Positions 27,961-39,402 of a stretch of DNA of 64,000 nt are shown here, piece by piece. Every line of letters begins with the position of its first letter. Positions within the stretch are counted from its first letter, which is position 1. Position numbers and translations under genes: made by a program. The DNA lies in NCBI RefSeq assembly GCF_019511645.1, contig NZ_JAEUAX010000011.1:61200-125199 (forward strand), read 5' to 3'. This stretch comes from Microbacterium ureisolvens. GTDB taxonomy: Bacteria; Actinomycetota; Actinomycetes; Actinomycetales; Microbacteriaceae. Under the pieces are notes generated by a model. That model saw nothing but the letters and a program-made list of their open reading frames with translations. It did not search any database and was not told where the DNA came from.

Positions 27961-29601
27961 TCAGGCCGCGAGCGAGTGCGCGTCGAGGATGGTGTACGCG
28001 TAGCCCTGTTCGGCGAGGAAGCGCTGGCGGTTCTGCGCGAAATCCTGGTCGACGGTGTCGCGCGCGATGAGCGTGTAGAAGCTCGCGGTGTGGTTCGACT
28101 GCTTGGGCCGCAGCAGGCGTCCGAGCCGCTGGGCCTCCTCCTGGCGCGAGCCGAACGATCCCGAGACCTGGATGGCGACGGATGCCTCGGGCAGGTCGAT
28201 CGAGAAGTTCGCGACCTTCGACACCACGAGCACCGAGATCTCGCCGACCCGGAACGCCTGGTACAGCTCCTCCCGCTCATCCACCGGGGTCTGCCCGGTG
28301 ATCTTGGGGGCGTTCAGCGCCTCGGAGAGCACGTCGATCTGGTCGAGATACTGGCCGATGATCAGGATGCGCTCGCCCTCATGGCGCTCGACGAGCTGGC
28401 GCACGACGCCGATCTTCGCCGGCGCGGTCGCGGCGAGGCGGTAGCGCTCGTCGTCCGCCGCGGCGGCGTACTCGAGGCGGTCGCCGGCCGGCAGATCGAC
28501 GCGCACCTCGTAGCAGACGGCGGGGGAGATGAAGCCCTGAGCCTCGATCTCCTTCCAGGGCGCGTCGAACCGCTTGGGGCCGATGAGGCTGAACACGTCG
28601 CCCTCCCGGCCGTCCTCGCGCACCAGGGTGGCGGTGAGGCCGAGGCGGCGGCGCGCCTGCAGATCGGCGGTGAGCTTGAAGACCGGCGCCGGAAGAAGGT
28701 GGACCTCGTCGTACACGATGAGGCCCCAGTCGAGGGCGTCGAGCAGCGCGAGGTGCGCGTACTGGCCCTTCCGCTTCGCCGTGAGGATCTGGTAGGTCGC
28801 GATCGTGACCGGCTTGATCTCCTTGCTCTGACCCGAGTACTCGCCGATCTCCTCGGGCGTGAGCGAGGTGCGCTTGAGCAGTTCGTCGCGCCACTGCCGG
28901 GCGCTGACGGTGTTGGTCACGAGGATGAGCGTCGTGGTCTTCGTGTCGGCCATCGCGGCCGCACCGACGAGCGTCTTGCCGGCTCCACAGGGGAGTACGA
29001 CCACGCCCGACCCGCCCTGGGTGAAGATGTCGACGGCCTGGCGCTGGTATGGCCGCAGGTGCCACCCGTCCTCTGCGAGGTCGATCGGGTGCGGGGTTCC
29101 GGGCGTGTAGCCGGCGAGGTCCTCGGCGGGCCAGCCGATCTTCAGCAGCTCCTGCTTGATCTGGCCGCGGGCCCAGGCGTCGATGACGTACGAGTCGGGA
29201 GAGGGGTGGCCGATCAGCAGCGGCTGGATGCGCTTGTTCTTCGACACCTCCGCGAGGACCGCGGCATCCGTCGACCGCAGGATCAGCGCGCCCTCCTGAT
29301 CGCGCTCGATGACGAGTCGGCCGTAGCGGCCCACCGTCTCGGCGATGTCGATCGACACCGACGGCGGCACGGGGAAGCGGGACCAGCGGTCGAGGGTCGC
29401 CAGCATGTCTTCGGCGTCGTGGCCCGCGGCGCGCGCGTTCCACAGTCCGAGCCGCGTGATGCGGTACGTGTGGATGTGCTCGGGCGCGCGCTCGAGCTCG
29501 GCGAAGATCGCGAGCTCGTGCCGCGCACTCTCGGCCTCGGGGTGTGCGACCTCGAGAAGCACGGTGCGGTCGCTCTGGACGATGAGGGGGCCGTCAGCCA
29601 T
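27961..29601 (-). CDS. XPB-type DNA repair helicase
   Basis: A 546-residue superfamily-2 3'-5' helicase related to eukaryotic XPB and the mycobacterial homologue. N-terminal damage-recognition-like region, then Walker A LPCGAGKTLVGAAAM, motif Ia LVTNTVSARQWRDEL, DEAH-type box VYDEVHLLPA, motif III LTATLVREDGREGD, and motif VI GSRQEEAQRLGRLLRPK. The gene downstream of helicase-associated protein 29647-31374 in the same orientation is a conserved actinobacterial pairing. ATG 29601. Confidence 0.93.
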   Translation of the reverse strand: MADGPLIVQSDRTVLLEVAHPEAESARHELAIFAELERAPEHIHTYRITRLGLWNARAAGHDAEDMLATLDRWSRFPVPPSVSIDIAETVGRYGRLVIERDQEGALILRSTDAAVLAEVSKNKRIQPLLIGHPSPDSYVIDAWARGQIKQELLKIGWPAEDLAGYTPGTPHPIDLAEDGWHLRPYQRQAVDIFTQGGSGVVVLPCGAGKTLVGAAAMADTKTTTLILVTNTVSARQWRDELLKRTSLTPEEIGEYSGQSKEIKPVTIATYQILTAKRKGQYAHLALLDALDWGLIVYDEVHLLPAPVFKLTADLQARRRLGLTATLVREDGREGDVFSLIGPKRFDAPWKEIEAQGFISPAVCYEVRVDLPAGDRLEYAAAADDERYRLAATAPAKIGVVRQLVERHEGERILIIGQYLDQIDVLSEALNAPKITGQTPVDEREELYQAFRVGEISVLVVSKVANFSIDLPEASVAIQVSGSFGSRQEEAQRLGRLLRPKQSNHTASFYTLIARDTVDQDFAQNRQRFLAEQGYAYTILDAHSLAA

Positions 29602-29646
29602 AACGGATCAGTCTACCGGCGCTGACGGCGGACGGATGCTGCGGCC

Positions 29647-31374
29647 TCAGCCTCCGTGGACGCTCACGATGCTCGACACGGGCAGGGTGCGCTCGATGTC
29701 GGCGGCGCGGTCGCGCCCGCGCAGGCGCCCGCCACCCAAGCCCGCGGCCTCGAGAGTGAAGGAGCGCTCCGAGCCGTCGGGCATGCGCACCACGACGACG
29801 ATCTCGGCGCGGGTGCGCACCGCCTGCTCCAGTTCGCGTTCGAGCCAGCCGGAGTCGCCATCGGTGCCGTGCCCGCCCCGGAGCGTTCCGATGAGGCGGG
29901 CGTACGCCTCCTGCGGGGTGGCGACGGGCTCCGACGCCGTGGCGGTGGTCCGGCGGTGGATCGACTCGGGAAGGCCGCGGGCGTCGAGCGCGACGACCGG
30001 GTAGCGGGCGTCGGCGAGCGTCCAGTACACGGCGTCGCGCGCCACGCGCGACGAGAGCGCGTCGTCGCCGTCGAGCACGAGCAGACCCAGTGGCCGCAGC
30101 GCCTGGTCGACGGTGATCGCGTCGAGCAGACCCGCGTCGGGGCTCTCGACCCGGGTGCGTCCGGTGGCCTCGTCGGCGCGCACGCGCACCAGGCCGTGGC
30201 GGGCCGCCGTGCTCTCGATGAGGTAGGCGAGGGGCTGGGGGATGCCGGTGAGCGACAGGCCCGCGAGGAAGTCGCGGATCGACTCGGCCGTCTCGCCCTC
30301 GGTCATGCCGGCGCCGATCGACTCCGCCGTGAAGCGGTAGGTCGATGCCTGGGCACGTGATTCCCGCACCGCGATGGAGCGCAGGCGCAGGTCGAGGGCG
30401 GGCGCGAGCGGGCCCGGCGCGATCGCGGTGAGATCGGCCTGCAGGTAGACCCGGTCGATCTCGGCGGGCAGGTACGGTGCCATGGTGGCGGCATCCGGTC
30501 GCTCTCCCGCCCGGAGTGCGGCCGTCCACGGGAACTCGGCAGCGGAGCCGTCGGCTGCGAACAGCCCCCAGCGCACGCCGATGCGGCGCAGCCGCTCTGC
30601 GCGGTCGGGCCACTCCGGGTCGAGCGGGTAGATGCCCGGCCACACGTCCGGCGACAGGAATCCATGCGACGACGTGCGCAGTCCGCGGGGAAGGCTCGCG
30701 CGGAACCCCGCGGCGATCGCCTCCCAGCGATCCGCGGTGGGAGCCTTCAGCCACCTCTCGCCGGCCTCGGTGACGGTCCACTCGCGCTCGTGCGCGGTCG
30801 CAAGGCCCGCGTCGGCCGCGCAGGAGAGCAGATCCTCGAGGTCGTCGGCGAACTCGAGGGCGCCGGCGTCGATCAGTCGCCGCCGGTCCACGGCGCTCAC
30901 GGGGCCCGCGCCGGTGCGCGCGAGCGGCGTGTGCGAGCAGAGCAGCAGGACGTCGGCGAGCGAGCCGGCGGTGGTGAAGGCGCGCTCGGCGGCCGCGGCC
31001 GCGACCCGGGCGTCGGCGGGGCCCGGCTCGACGGCCGCCGGCGTGGCGGTGAAGGCGTCCGGCGATGCCGCGACGGCAGCGGCCACCCGCTCTGCCACAG
31101 CGGAGTAGGGCGTTCCCCCGGCGTCGGTGAGGGCGAGCCGCGCGGGTTCGCCGTCGGGGCCCGCGTTGCCGAGTTCGAGGGCCCGGAGGTCGTCGCGGTC
31201 GAGCCGCGTCAGGGCGCGGTCGACGGATGCGGGGTCGAGCAGGCCCTCGGCGGCGTCGAAGAAGTCGTGCCAGCCCGCCTGCGGCGAGACCCCGCGCGCC
31301 GCGAGCGTCGTGGCGAGCGCGGCGTCACCGAGCTCGGCGAGCCGCGTCGCCAGGGCGCGCGCGTCGGAGACCAA
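29647..31374 (-). CDS. Helicase-associated domain protein (XPB neighbour)
   Basis: A 575-residue protein with the helicase-associated (Helicase_C_3-like) domain. No Walker motifs were seen, so it is probably a partner rather than a motor. Helical repeats and the region VDQALRPLGLLVLDGDDALSSRVARDAVYWTLADARYPVVALDARG near the C-terminus are visible. It precedes the XPB gene by 45 bases on the same strand, supporting a complex or shared pathway. The start is TTG 31374, five bases beyond the preceding stop codon, with AGGGGG upstream. Confidence 0.75.
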   Translation of the reverse strand: MVSDARALATRLAELGDAALATTLAARGVSPQAGWHDFFDAAEGLLDPASVDRALTRLDRDDLRALELGNAGPDGEPARLALTDAGGTPYSAVAERVAAAVAASPDAFTATPAAVEPGPADARVAAAAAERAFTTAGSLADVLLLCSHTPLARTGAGPVSAVDRRRLIDAGALEFADDLEDLLSCAADAGLATAHEREWTVTEAGERWLKAPTADRWEAIAAGFRASLPRGLRTSSHGFLSPDVWPGIYPLDPEWPDRAERLRRIGVRWGLFAADGSAAEFPWTAALRAGERPDAATMAPYLPAEIDRVYLQADLTAIAPGPLAPALDLRLRSIAVRESRAQASTYRFTAESIGAGMTEGETAESIRDFLAGLSLTGIPQPLAYLIESTAARHGLVRVRADEATGRTRVESPDAGLLDAITVDQALRPLGLLVLDGDDALSSRVARDAVYWTLADARYPVVALDARGLPESIHRRTTATASEPVATPQEAYARLIGTLRGGHGTDGDSGWLERELEQAVRTRAEIVVVVRMPDGSERSFTLEAAGLGGGRLRGRDRAADIERTLPVSSIVSVHGG

Positions 31375-31379
31375 CCGGG

Positions 31380-31643
31380 TCAGCCCCCTCGATTCGCCCG
31401 GGCCCTCCGCACGAAGCTCATGATGAGGACCGCGAGCAGCAGCGCGAACGCGACGATGGGGGCGATGTACACCAGCACACCGACGATCGGCCAGACGCCG
31501 GTGCTCATGTCGGCGCCGGAGGCCGACGCGATCATGATCGCGAAGAAGCTCACGATCGAGAGCACGAGCAGGCCCAGCGACATGAAGGCCAGGATGCGGT
31601 CGATGCGGCGGACGGGAACGTCGCCGGAGGGGTTCGTGCTCAT
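31380..31643 (-). CDS. Small two-helix membrane protein
   Basis: An 87-residue protein with two hydrophobic helices (ILAFMSLGLLVLSIVSFFAIM and VGVLVYIAPIVAFALLLAVLIM) and a basic C-terminal tail FVRRARANRGG. Not recognised beyond a general actinobacterial membrane protein. ATG 31643 is chosen; an in-frame GTG lies two codons upstream. Same orientation as the XPB pair, five bases before its neighbour. Confidence 0.65.
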   Translation of the reverse strand: MSTNPSGDVPVRRIDRILAFMSLGLLVLSIVSFFAIMIASASGADMSTGVWPIVGVLVYIAPIVAFALLLAVLIMSFVRRARANRGG

Positions 31644-31760
31644 CCGCACCAGCCTACTCGCTGGCGCCTGCCCGGCGGTCAGTCGGCGCGCGTCGGCGAT
31701 CGTGGATCACGGATGCTGCGCCGGGGGGTCGTGGCGGACGCCATGCCGTTAGGCTGGTAG

Positions 31761-31784
31761 GCGGGGTTGGAAGACCCCGCTTTT
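31761..31784 (+). promoter_or_regulatory. Terminator-like leader hairpin before the cold-shock gene
   Basis: GCGGGGT-TGGAAG-ACCCCGC followed by TTTT lies 56-79 bases upstream of the cold-shock ATG. TAGGCT at 31750-31755 is a candidate -10, so the hairpin would be at the very 5' end of the mRNA. No plus-strand gene upstream needs a terminator, so a leader or attenuation role is likely. Confidence 0.5.
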
Positions 31785-31839
31785 GTCATGCTCTGTTTCG
31801 TCCGCGATTGTTCGCGGGCGCCGATCCAGCGAGGTTCCG

Positions 31840-32206
31840 ATGCCCACCGGCAAGGTCAGGTTCTACGACGAGGAGAAGGGGTTCGGCTTCATCTCCTCCG
31901 AAGACGGTCAGGACGTCTTCCTGCACGCCACTGCCCTGCCTCCCGGCACGCCCGCGCCCAAGGCGGGCACCCGCCTCGAGTACGGCATCGCCGACGGCAA
32001 GCGCGGTCCGCAGGCCCTGTCGGTACGGGTGCTCGAGGCTCCCGTCAGCCTGGCCAAGCGCGCGCGCAAGCCCGCCGACGACATGGCGATCATCATCGAG
32101 GACCTCGTGAAGCTCCTCGACGGCATCGGCGGAGACCTCCGTCACGGCCGCTACCCGAGCGGCGCGCACGGCAAGAAGGTCGCCGCGGTCCTGCGCAAGG
32201 TCGCCG

Positions 32207-32223
<17 letters not shown>
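31840..32223 (+). CDS. Cold-shock-domain protein with C-terminal extension
   Basis: A 127-residue protein: cold-shock domain at residues 1-66 (TGKVRFYDEEKGFGFISS, RNP2 DVFLHATAL) fused to a ~60-residue helical tail (MAIIIEDLVKLLDGIGGDLRHGRYPSG). The extended form is characteristic of actinobacteria. ATG 31840 with GCGAGGT upstream. Its end overlaps the DUF3027 start by 17 bases in another frame, so the two are translationally coupled. Confidence 0.88.
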
Positions 32224-33139
<916 letters not shown>

Positions 33140-33155
33140 CGTCCTCCGGACATGA

Positions 33156-33204
33156 CGAAAGGGTGGATCCCGCCGCCCGCAGCGCGGTGGGATCCACCCT
33201 TTCG
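33156..33204. terminator. Bidirectional terminator between DUF3027 and GH3 genes
   Basis: A perfect 16-bp stem (CGAAAGGGTGGATCCC/GGGATCCACCCTTTCG) with a 17-base loop separates two convergent genes; TTTC and GAAA at the outer ends act as U-tracts. Confidence 0.85.
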
Positions 33205-33211
33205 CGTTCCC

Positions 33212-35569
33212 TCAGCGGCGCTCGACCGCGTGTTCCGCGGGCGCCGCCGGCAGCGCCGTCGCGTCGGCGACGTGGAAGCGTGCGCTGAGCAGCACCTCGT
33301 CACGGGACGACGGCCCCACCAGCACCTCGAACTCGCCGGCTTCGACGAGGCGGCGGCCCGCAGCATCCACGATCGTGCACTCCGCGACGGGAAGCGACAG
33401 CTCGACCGTCGCGGTCTCGCCCGGCTGCAGGTCGACGTGGCGGTACGCCTTCAGCTCCTTGTCGGCCCAGCTGACCGAGGTGATGCTGTCGCGCACGTAC
33501 ACCTGCACGATCTCGTGGGCGGGCCGGTCGCCTGTGTTGTGCAGTTCGACGAGCGCGCGCACCGTGTCTTCGCGTCCCAGGTCGGCGTCCACGACGCGCA
33601 AGCCGGAGTACTCGACCGTCGTGTACGACAGGCCCTCGCCGAAGGCGAACGCGGGGCTCTGCGTCAGGTCGGCGTAGCGGTCGCCGTGCTGCCCCCGGAT
33701 CTGGTTGTAGTAGATCGGCAGCTGACCGGCGTGGCGGGCGAACGAGAGCGGCAGGCGGCCGCTCGGCTCGATCAGGCCGAGCAGCAGTTCGGCGACGGCC
33801 TGGCCCCCGCGCATCCCGGGGTTCGCCGCCCACACCAGGGCCGCGGCATCCGTCACCGTCTTCGGAAGCACGTGCGGCTTGGACGCCAGCAGCACCACCA
33901 CGAGGGGAGTGCCCGTCGCGGCCAGCGCCTCGAGCAGCGCGAGCTGCCCGCCCACGAGCTCGAGCGTCGCGGTCGAGCGGCCCTCGCCGACGAGCTCGAT
34001 GCGATCGCCTACCACGGCGACGACGTAGTCCGCCGCCTCGGCGGCGGCCACCGCCTCGGCGATGAGGTCCGCATCGGCTGCGCTCGGCACGACCACCTGG
34101 GGCCGGGGCTGACCGTCGGGGAAGAACGCGCCCTCCGGGTCCTCTTCGAGCGTGAGGATGTCGGCTCCGCGCGCGTGTGTGATCTCCCAGTCCGCAGGGG
34201 CGTGCGCGCGCACACCGTCGAGCACCGTCGCGATCATCTCGCGCGGGTGCCCGTCGGGGATCCAGTCGACCTGCCCGGACGAGCCGGCCCAGTCGCCCAG
34301 CTGCGTCTGCGCGTCGTCGGCGAGTGGGCCGACCACGGCGATCCGACGGGAACCGGATGCTGCGCCCATGGCCCGTCCGGACGCGTCGGCGGTGAGCCCG
34401 CCGGCGAGAGGAAGCGTGCCGTCGTTGCGCAGCAGCACGAGGGATCGGCGGGCGACCTCGAGGTTCAGCGCCGTGTGCTCGGCGGAGCCCACTGCGGTGG
34501 CGATGCGCTCGCGGTCGGGGAGCCGTGGGTCCTCGAAGAGGCCGAACTCGAACTTGAGGAGCAGGATGCGCGCGACGGCCCGGTCGAGGGCCTCTTCGGT
34601 CATCAGCCCCTGGGCGAGCGCGTCCTGGGCGCCCTGGAAGAAGCCCGGCGTCGTCATGATCATGTCGTTGCCCGCGAGCACCGCAGCCGCGGCGGCGTGG
34701 GCGTAGTCCGGCTGCACCTTCTGCTCCCACACCATGCGGCCGACGTTGTCCCAGTCGGTGATGAGGGTTCCGGTGTAGCCCCACTCGCCGCGCAGCACAT
34801 CGTTCAGGAGCCAGTCGTTGACCGTGATCGGCACGCCGTCGGTGGTCTGGTAGCCGAGCATGAAGGTGCGGCATCCCTCCTTCGCCACGCGCTCGAACGG
34901 CGGCAGGAACCACGAGCGCAGCTTGCGTCGCGAGATGTCGGCCTCGCTGGCGTCGCGGCCGCCCTGCGTCTCGGAATAGCCGGCGAAGTGCTTCGCCGTC
35001 GCGAGGATGGCGGTGGGGTCGTCGAGGCCGCCGCCCTGGTAGCCGCGCACCATCGCCGAGGCGAGCTCGCCGATGAGGAAGGGGTCCTCGCCGAAGGTCT
35101 CGTCGACACGGCCCCAGCGCAGGTCCCGCGTGATGCAGAGCACCGGCGAGAAGGTCCAGTGGATGCCCGTGGCCGAGACCTCCACGGCGGTCGCACGCGC
35201 GACGCGCTCGGCGAGATCCGCATCCCAGGTCGCCGCCATGCCGAGCTGGGTCGGGTAGATCGTCGCACCCTCCCAGAAGGAGTGGCCGTGGATGCAGTCC
35301 TCGCCGACGAGCAGCGGGATCCGCAGGCGCGTCTGCAGCGTCAGCTCGCGGGCGCGGAGCACCTTCTCGGGTGACGCGTGCAGGATCGAGCCGGCGTGCA
35401 TGCGCAGCACCTGGTCCTCGAGGTCGTCGCGCGCGTCGAGCTGCAGCATCTGCCCGATCTTCTCCTCGACCGTCATGCGGCCGAGCAGGTCGGCGATGCG
35501 GTCGGCGACCGGGAGCGAGACGTCGAGGTAGGCCGGCAGCCCTTCGTCGGGGCGGGGGGCGGCGGTCAC
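33212..35569 (-). CDS. bglX: Beta-glucosidase, glycoside hydrolase family 3
   Basis: A 785-residue GH3 enzyme that removes beta-linked glucose from oligosaccharides. The N-terminal TIM barrel shows MTVEEKIGQMLQ, GEDCIHG, WTFSPVLCITRDLRWGRVDETFGEDP and KHFAGYS; the nucleophile Asp lies in LITDWDNVG. The alpha/beta sandwich and a C-terminal fibronectin-III-like domain (FAFGEGLSYTTVEYSGLRV) follow. No signal peptide, so cytoplasmic. Last gene of the importer operon: its GTG overlaps the permease stop (GTGA), which ties the imported substrate to beta-glucosides. Confidence 0.93.
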   Translation of the reverse strand: MTAAPRPDEGLPAYLDVSLPVADRIADLLGRMTVEEKIGQMLQLDARDDLEDQVLRMHAGSILHASPEKVLRARELTLQTRLRIPLLVGEDCIHGHSFWEGATIYPTQLGMAATWDADLAERVARATAVEVSATGIHWTFSPVLCITRDLRWGRVDETFGEDPFLIGELASAMVRGYQGGGLDDPTAILATAKHFAGYSETQGGRDASEADISRRKLRSWFLPPFERVAKEGCRTFMLGYQTTDGVPITVNDWLLNDVLRGEWGYTGTLITDWDNVGRMVWEQKVQPDYAHAAAAAVLAGNDMIMTTPGFFQGAQDALAQGLMTEEALDRAVARILLLKFEFGLFEDPRLPDRERIATAVGSAEHTALNLEVARRSLVLLRNDGTLPLAGGLTADASGRAMGAASGSRRIAVVGPLADDAQTQLGDWAGSSGQVDWIPDGHPREMIATVLDGVRAHAPADWEITHARGADILTLEEDPEGAFFPDGQPRPQVVVPSAADADLIAEAVAAAEAADYVVAVVGDRIELVGEGRSTATLELVGGQLALLEALAATGTPLVVVLLASKPHVLPKTVTDAAALVWAANPGMRGGQAVAELLLGLIEPSGRLPLSFARHAGQLPIYYNQIRGQHGDRYADLTQSPAFAFGEGLSYTTVEYSGLRVVDADLGREDTVRALVELHNTGDRPAHEIVQVYVRDSITSVSWADKELKAYRHVDLQPGETATVELSLPVAECTIVDAAGRRLVEAGEFEVLVGPSSRDEVLLSARFHVADATALPAAPAEHAVERR

Positions 35570-36618
35570 GGGGTCTCCTGTGTCTGGGTGCTGGTGCGCA
35601 CGACCGTGACGGTGTCGTTCACGTTCATGCCCTTCTTCTTCATGGCGCGGGCGCGCTCACCGGCCGATCGCAGACGCGGGTTGACGTACTCGTCGATGCC
35701 GAAGTTGATCAGGGAGAGGGCCACGCCGATCGCGGCGATGCACAGCCCCGGAGGCAGGAACCACCACCACTGGCCCTGGCGGAACGCGCCCTGCGCGCTC
35801 GCCCAGTTGAGGATCGTGCCCCAGTTGTACGTCGTGACCGGGATGATGCCGATGTACGACAGGGTCGTGAGGCCGATGATCGCCGCCGTCACGGTGCCCA
35901 CGAAGCTCGCGGCGATGAGCGCCATGAGATTCGGGAGCATCTCGACCGTGATGATCCGGCGCAGGGGCTCGCCATTGGCCCGCGCCGCCTGCACGAAGTC
36001 GCGGCTGCGCAGCGACATCGTCTGGGCGCGCAGCACGCGCGCGCCCCACGCCCAGCCGATCAGGCCCAGCACGCCGGCGACGAGGATGAGGGGCGGATCC
36101 TCGAACATCGACGCCACGATGATGATCAGCGGGATGCCCGGGATCACGAGGAAGACGTTCGTGAGCGCCGACAGGCCCTCGCTGCGCCACCCGCGCAGGT
36201 AGCCCGACAGCACGCCGACGACGATGGCGATGACCGTCGCGATGATCGCAGCCAGGAAGCCCACGACGATGACGCCGCGCGTGCCGTGGATGACCTGGCT
36301 CAGCACGTCCTCGCCGATGTGCGTCGTGCCCAGCCAGTGCTCCGCCGAGGGGGGCTGGAAGCGCGCGGTGTTGTCCACCTTCGTGGGGGAGTACGGGGCC
36401 AGCACGTCGGCGAAGATCGCGACGAGCACGAAGAACCCGAGGATCGACAGCCCCGTGATCGACTTCTTGTTGCGGAACATCGCGAACGCGGCGCCGAGCT
36501 TCGACCAGAAGGCCGGCTTCCTGGGCGCCCTGCCGACGGGCGCTGCGCTTCGGACGGTGGCGGTCGCGGGGGCGTTCGCCGGCCGCTTCGCCGTCGTGTC
36601 GTTGACGATCATGTTCAT
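35566..36618 (-). CDS. ABC transporter permease (DppC/OppC type)
   Basis: A 350-residue inner-membrane permease of the peptide/Opp family. Long charged N-terminus (VRSAAPVGRAPRKPAFW), TM1 at LSILGFFVLVAIFADVLAPYSP, motif HWLGTTHIGEDVLSQVIHGT, and the coupling loop RSRDFVQAARANGEPLRRIITVEMLPN that contacts the ATPase. Encoded between the DppB-type permease (2-base gap) and beta-glucosidase. ATG 36618; a second Met two codons later is possible. Confidence 0.9.
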   Translation of the reverse strand: MNMIVNDTTAKRPANAPATATVRSAAPVGRAPRKPAFWSKLGAAFAMFRNKKSITGLSILGFFVLVAIFADVLAPYSPTKVDNTARFQPPSAEHWLGTTHIGEDVLSQVIHGTRGVIVVGFLAAIIATVIAIVVGVLSGYLRGWRSEGLSALTNVFLVIPGIPLIIIVASMFEDPPLILVAGVLGLIGWAWGARVLRAQTMSLRSRDFVQAARANGEPLRRIITVEMLPNLMALIAASFVGTVTAAIIGLTTLSYIGIIPVTTYNWGTILNWASAQGAFRQGQWWWFLPPGLCIAAIGVALSLINFGIDEYVNPRLRSAGERARAMKKKGMNVNDTVTVVRTSTQTQETP

Positions 36619-36620
36619 GC

Positions 36621-37700
36621 TCAGGCCTCCGTCTGGCGCGTGCGCGGGTCGAGGAACGCGTAGGCGACGTCGGCGAGGAGGTTCGCCAGGAGTACCGAGA
36701 TGGTGATCACGAGGAACACCCCCTGCATGAGGGCGTAGTCCTTCGCGTTGGTGGCATCGAGCAGGAGCTTGCCGACGCCCGGGTAGCTGAAGACCACCTC
36801 CATCACGATCGTGCCGCCGACGATGAAGCCGAGCGCCAGCGCGAAGCTCTGGATCTGGGGGAGCACGGCATTGCGCGCGGCATAGCGCCAGAGCACGCGG
36901 TCGTTCGGCATGCCCTTGGCCTGCGCGACGGTGACGTAGTCCTCGTCGAGCACCGTGAGCATCATGTTGCGCATGCCCAGCATCCAGCCGCCGAGGGAGG
37001 CGATCACGATCGTCGCCGCGGGGAGGAAGCCGTGGTGGATCACGTCGCCGATGAACTCCCACGACCATTCCGGCGAGACTCCGACGCCGTAGGCCTTGCC
37101 GATCGGGAACCAGCCGAGCGCGACCGAGAACACGGCGATCGCCAAGAGGCCCAGCCAGAAGTACGGGATGGTGCTGAAGAACGTGGTGATCGGGATGAGC
37201 ACGTCGAGCCGGCTGCCGCGGCGCCAGCCCACGATGGCGCCCCCGATCGTGCCGACGGCGAATGCGATGAGGGTCGCGAAGCCCACGAGGGCGACGGTCC
37301 AGATCAGGGACTGGCCGACGACCTCCGTCACGGGCCGCATGCCGTGCAGCAGCGAGATGCCGAGGTCGCCGCGCAGGAGGTGGGCCCAGTAGTCGACGTA
37401 CTGCTCCCACAGGGAGGCGTCGGTGTCGAGGCCGAGCAGGGCGCGCAGCGCGTCGGCCGCCTCGGGGCTGACGTTGCGGTTGCGGGCGAGGTATGCGTCG
37501 ACGGCGTCGCCCTTCATCAGGCGCGGCAGGAAGAAGTTGATCGTGATGGCCGCCCACAGCGTGAACAGGTAGAACAGCGCGCGGTTGCCGAGGAAGCGCC
37601 ACGGCACGCGCGCGCGGGCCTTGACCACGCCGGTGGCGGTCGTACCCGCCTCGATCGCGTCGAAGTCCGGGGCCGGAAGCTGGGGGGCGACGGCGCTCAC
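36621..37700 (-). CDS. ABC transporter permease (DppB/OppB type)
   Basis: A 359-residue permease with six TM segments. FLGNRALFYLFTLWAAITINFFLPRL starts the protein, and the coupling loop is LDEDYVTVAQAKGMPNDRVLWRYAARNAVLPQ. Starts with GTG at 37700, overlapping the ATPase stop (GTGA). With the DppC-type gene it should form the membrane channel. Confidence 0.9.
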   Translation of the reverse strand: MSAVAPQLPAPDFDAIEAGTTATGVVKARARVPWRFLGNRALFYLFTLWAAITINFFLPRLMKGDAVDAYLARNRNVSPEAADALRALLGLDTDASLWEQYVDYWAHLLRGDLGISLLHGMRPVTEVVGQSLIWTVALVGFATLIAFAVGTIGGAIVGWRRGSRLDVLIPITTFFSTIPYFWLGLLAIAVFSVALGWFPIGKAYGVGVSPEWSWEFIGDVIHHGFLPAATIVIASLGGWMLGMRNMMLTVLDEDYVTVAQAKGMPNDRVLWRYAARNAVLPQIQSFALALGFIVGGTIVMEVVFSYPGVGKLLLDATNAKDYALMQGVFLVITISVLLANLLADVAYAFLDPRTRQTEA

Positions 37701-38502
37701 TTCTCACCTCCGAGGATGCCGGCTGCGTGCGCGAAGTAGGAGTCGGGATCGGGGGATGCCGCCCGCAGCTCTTGGGTGTAGGGGTTCTGGGGACGAAGGA
37801 TCACATCGTCGGCGGGACCGCGCTCGACGACGCGCCCCTGATTGAGCACGAGGACCTCATCACTGAAGTGGCGCGCGGTGGCGAGATCGTGCGTGATGTA
37901 GAGCACGCCCAGGCCGTGTTCGCGCTGCAGGTCGGCGAGCAGGTTCAGCACGCCGAGGCGGATCGACACGTCGAGCATCGAGACCGGCTCGTCCGCCACG
38001 AGCAGCTTCGGGCGGGATGCGAGGGCGCGCGCGATCGCGACGCGCTGGCGCTGGCCTCCCGAGAGCTCGTGCGGCCTGCGGTCGATGACGGCGTCGGCGT
38101 CCAGGCGGACGCGGCCGAGAAGGCGGCGCACCTCGTCGTCCAGCTGGTCCTTCGGCACGACCTTGTCGAGCTGGAGCGGCCGCTGGATGGCGTAGCGGAT
38201 GGTGTGGTACGGGTTCAGCGAGGCGAACGGGTCCTGGAAGACCATGCGCAGCTGCTGGCGGTAGGCGCGCAGTCCCTTGCCGCGGCGGGGGATCGGCTGA
38301 CCGTCGAGGCGGACCTCGCCGGTCGTGGGCGACTCGAGCTGGGTGAGGATCTTGGCGATGGTCGACTTGCCGCTGCCCGACTGGCCGACCAGGCCGATCG
38401 TCTGGCCCGAGCGGAGCGTGAAGCTCACGTCGTCGAGCGCCTTGATCTGGCCGGCGCCGCGCACGGAGTACACCTTGGTGACGGCGTCGAATTCCAGGAC
38501 GG

Positions 38503-38506
<4 letters not shown>
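37697..38506 (-). CDS. ABC transporter ATP-binding protein (DppF/OppF type)
   Basis: A 269-residue ATPase. Walker A GLVGQSGSGKSTIAKIL, Q-loop MVFQDPFASLNPYHT, signature HELSGGQRQRVAIARAL, Walker B LLVADEPVSMLDVSIR and H-loop LYITHDLATARH are intact, followed by the Opp-family C-terminal segment PQNPYTQELRAASPDP. ATG at 38506 overlaps the stop of the sister ATPase by four bases. Confidence 0.92.
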
Positions 38507-39327
<821 letters not shown>

Positions 39328-39402
39328 CGGTACTGGTTCGCTTTCGTGAGGGGCGACGTGCGGGCGGGGCGGACGCGTGCGCATCCGCCCCGCCGCGGTG
39401 TG

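Noticed and set aside
35371..36663. 430-codon frame antisense to the permease
   Set aside because: Asp/His/Arg-rich repeats from the shadow of membrane codons; no motif.
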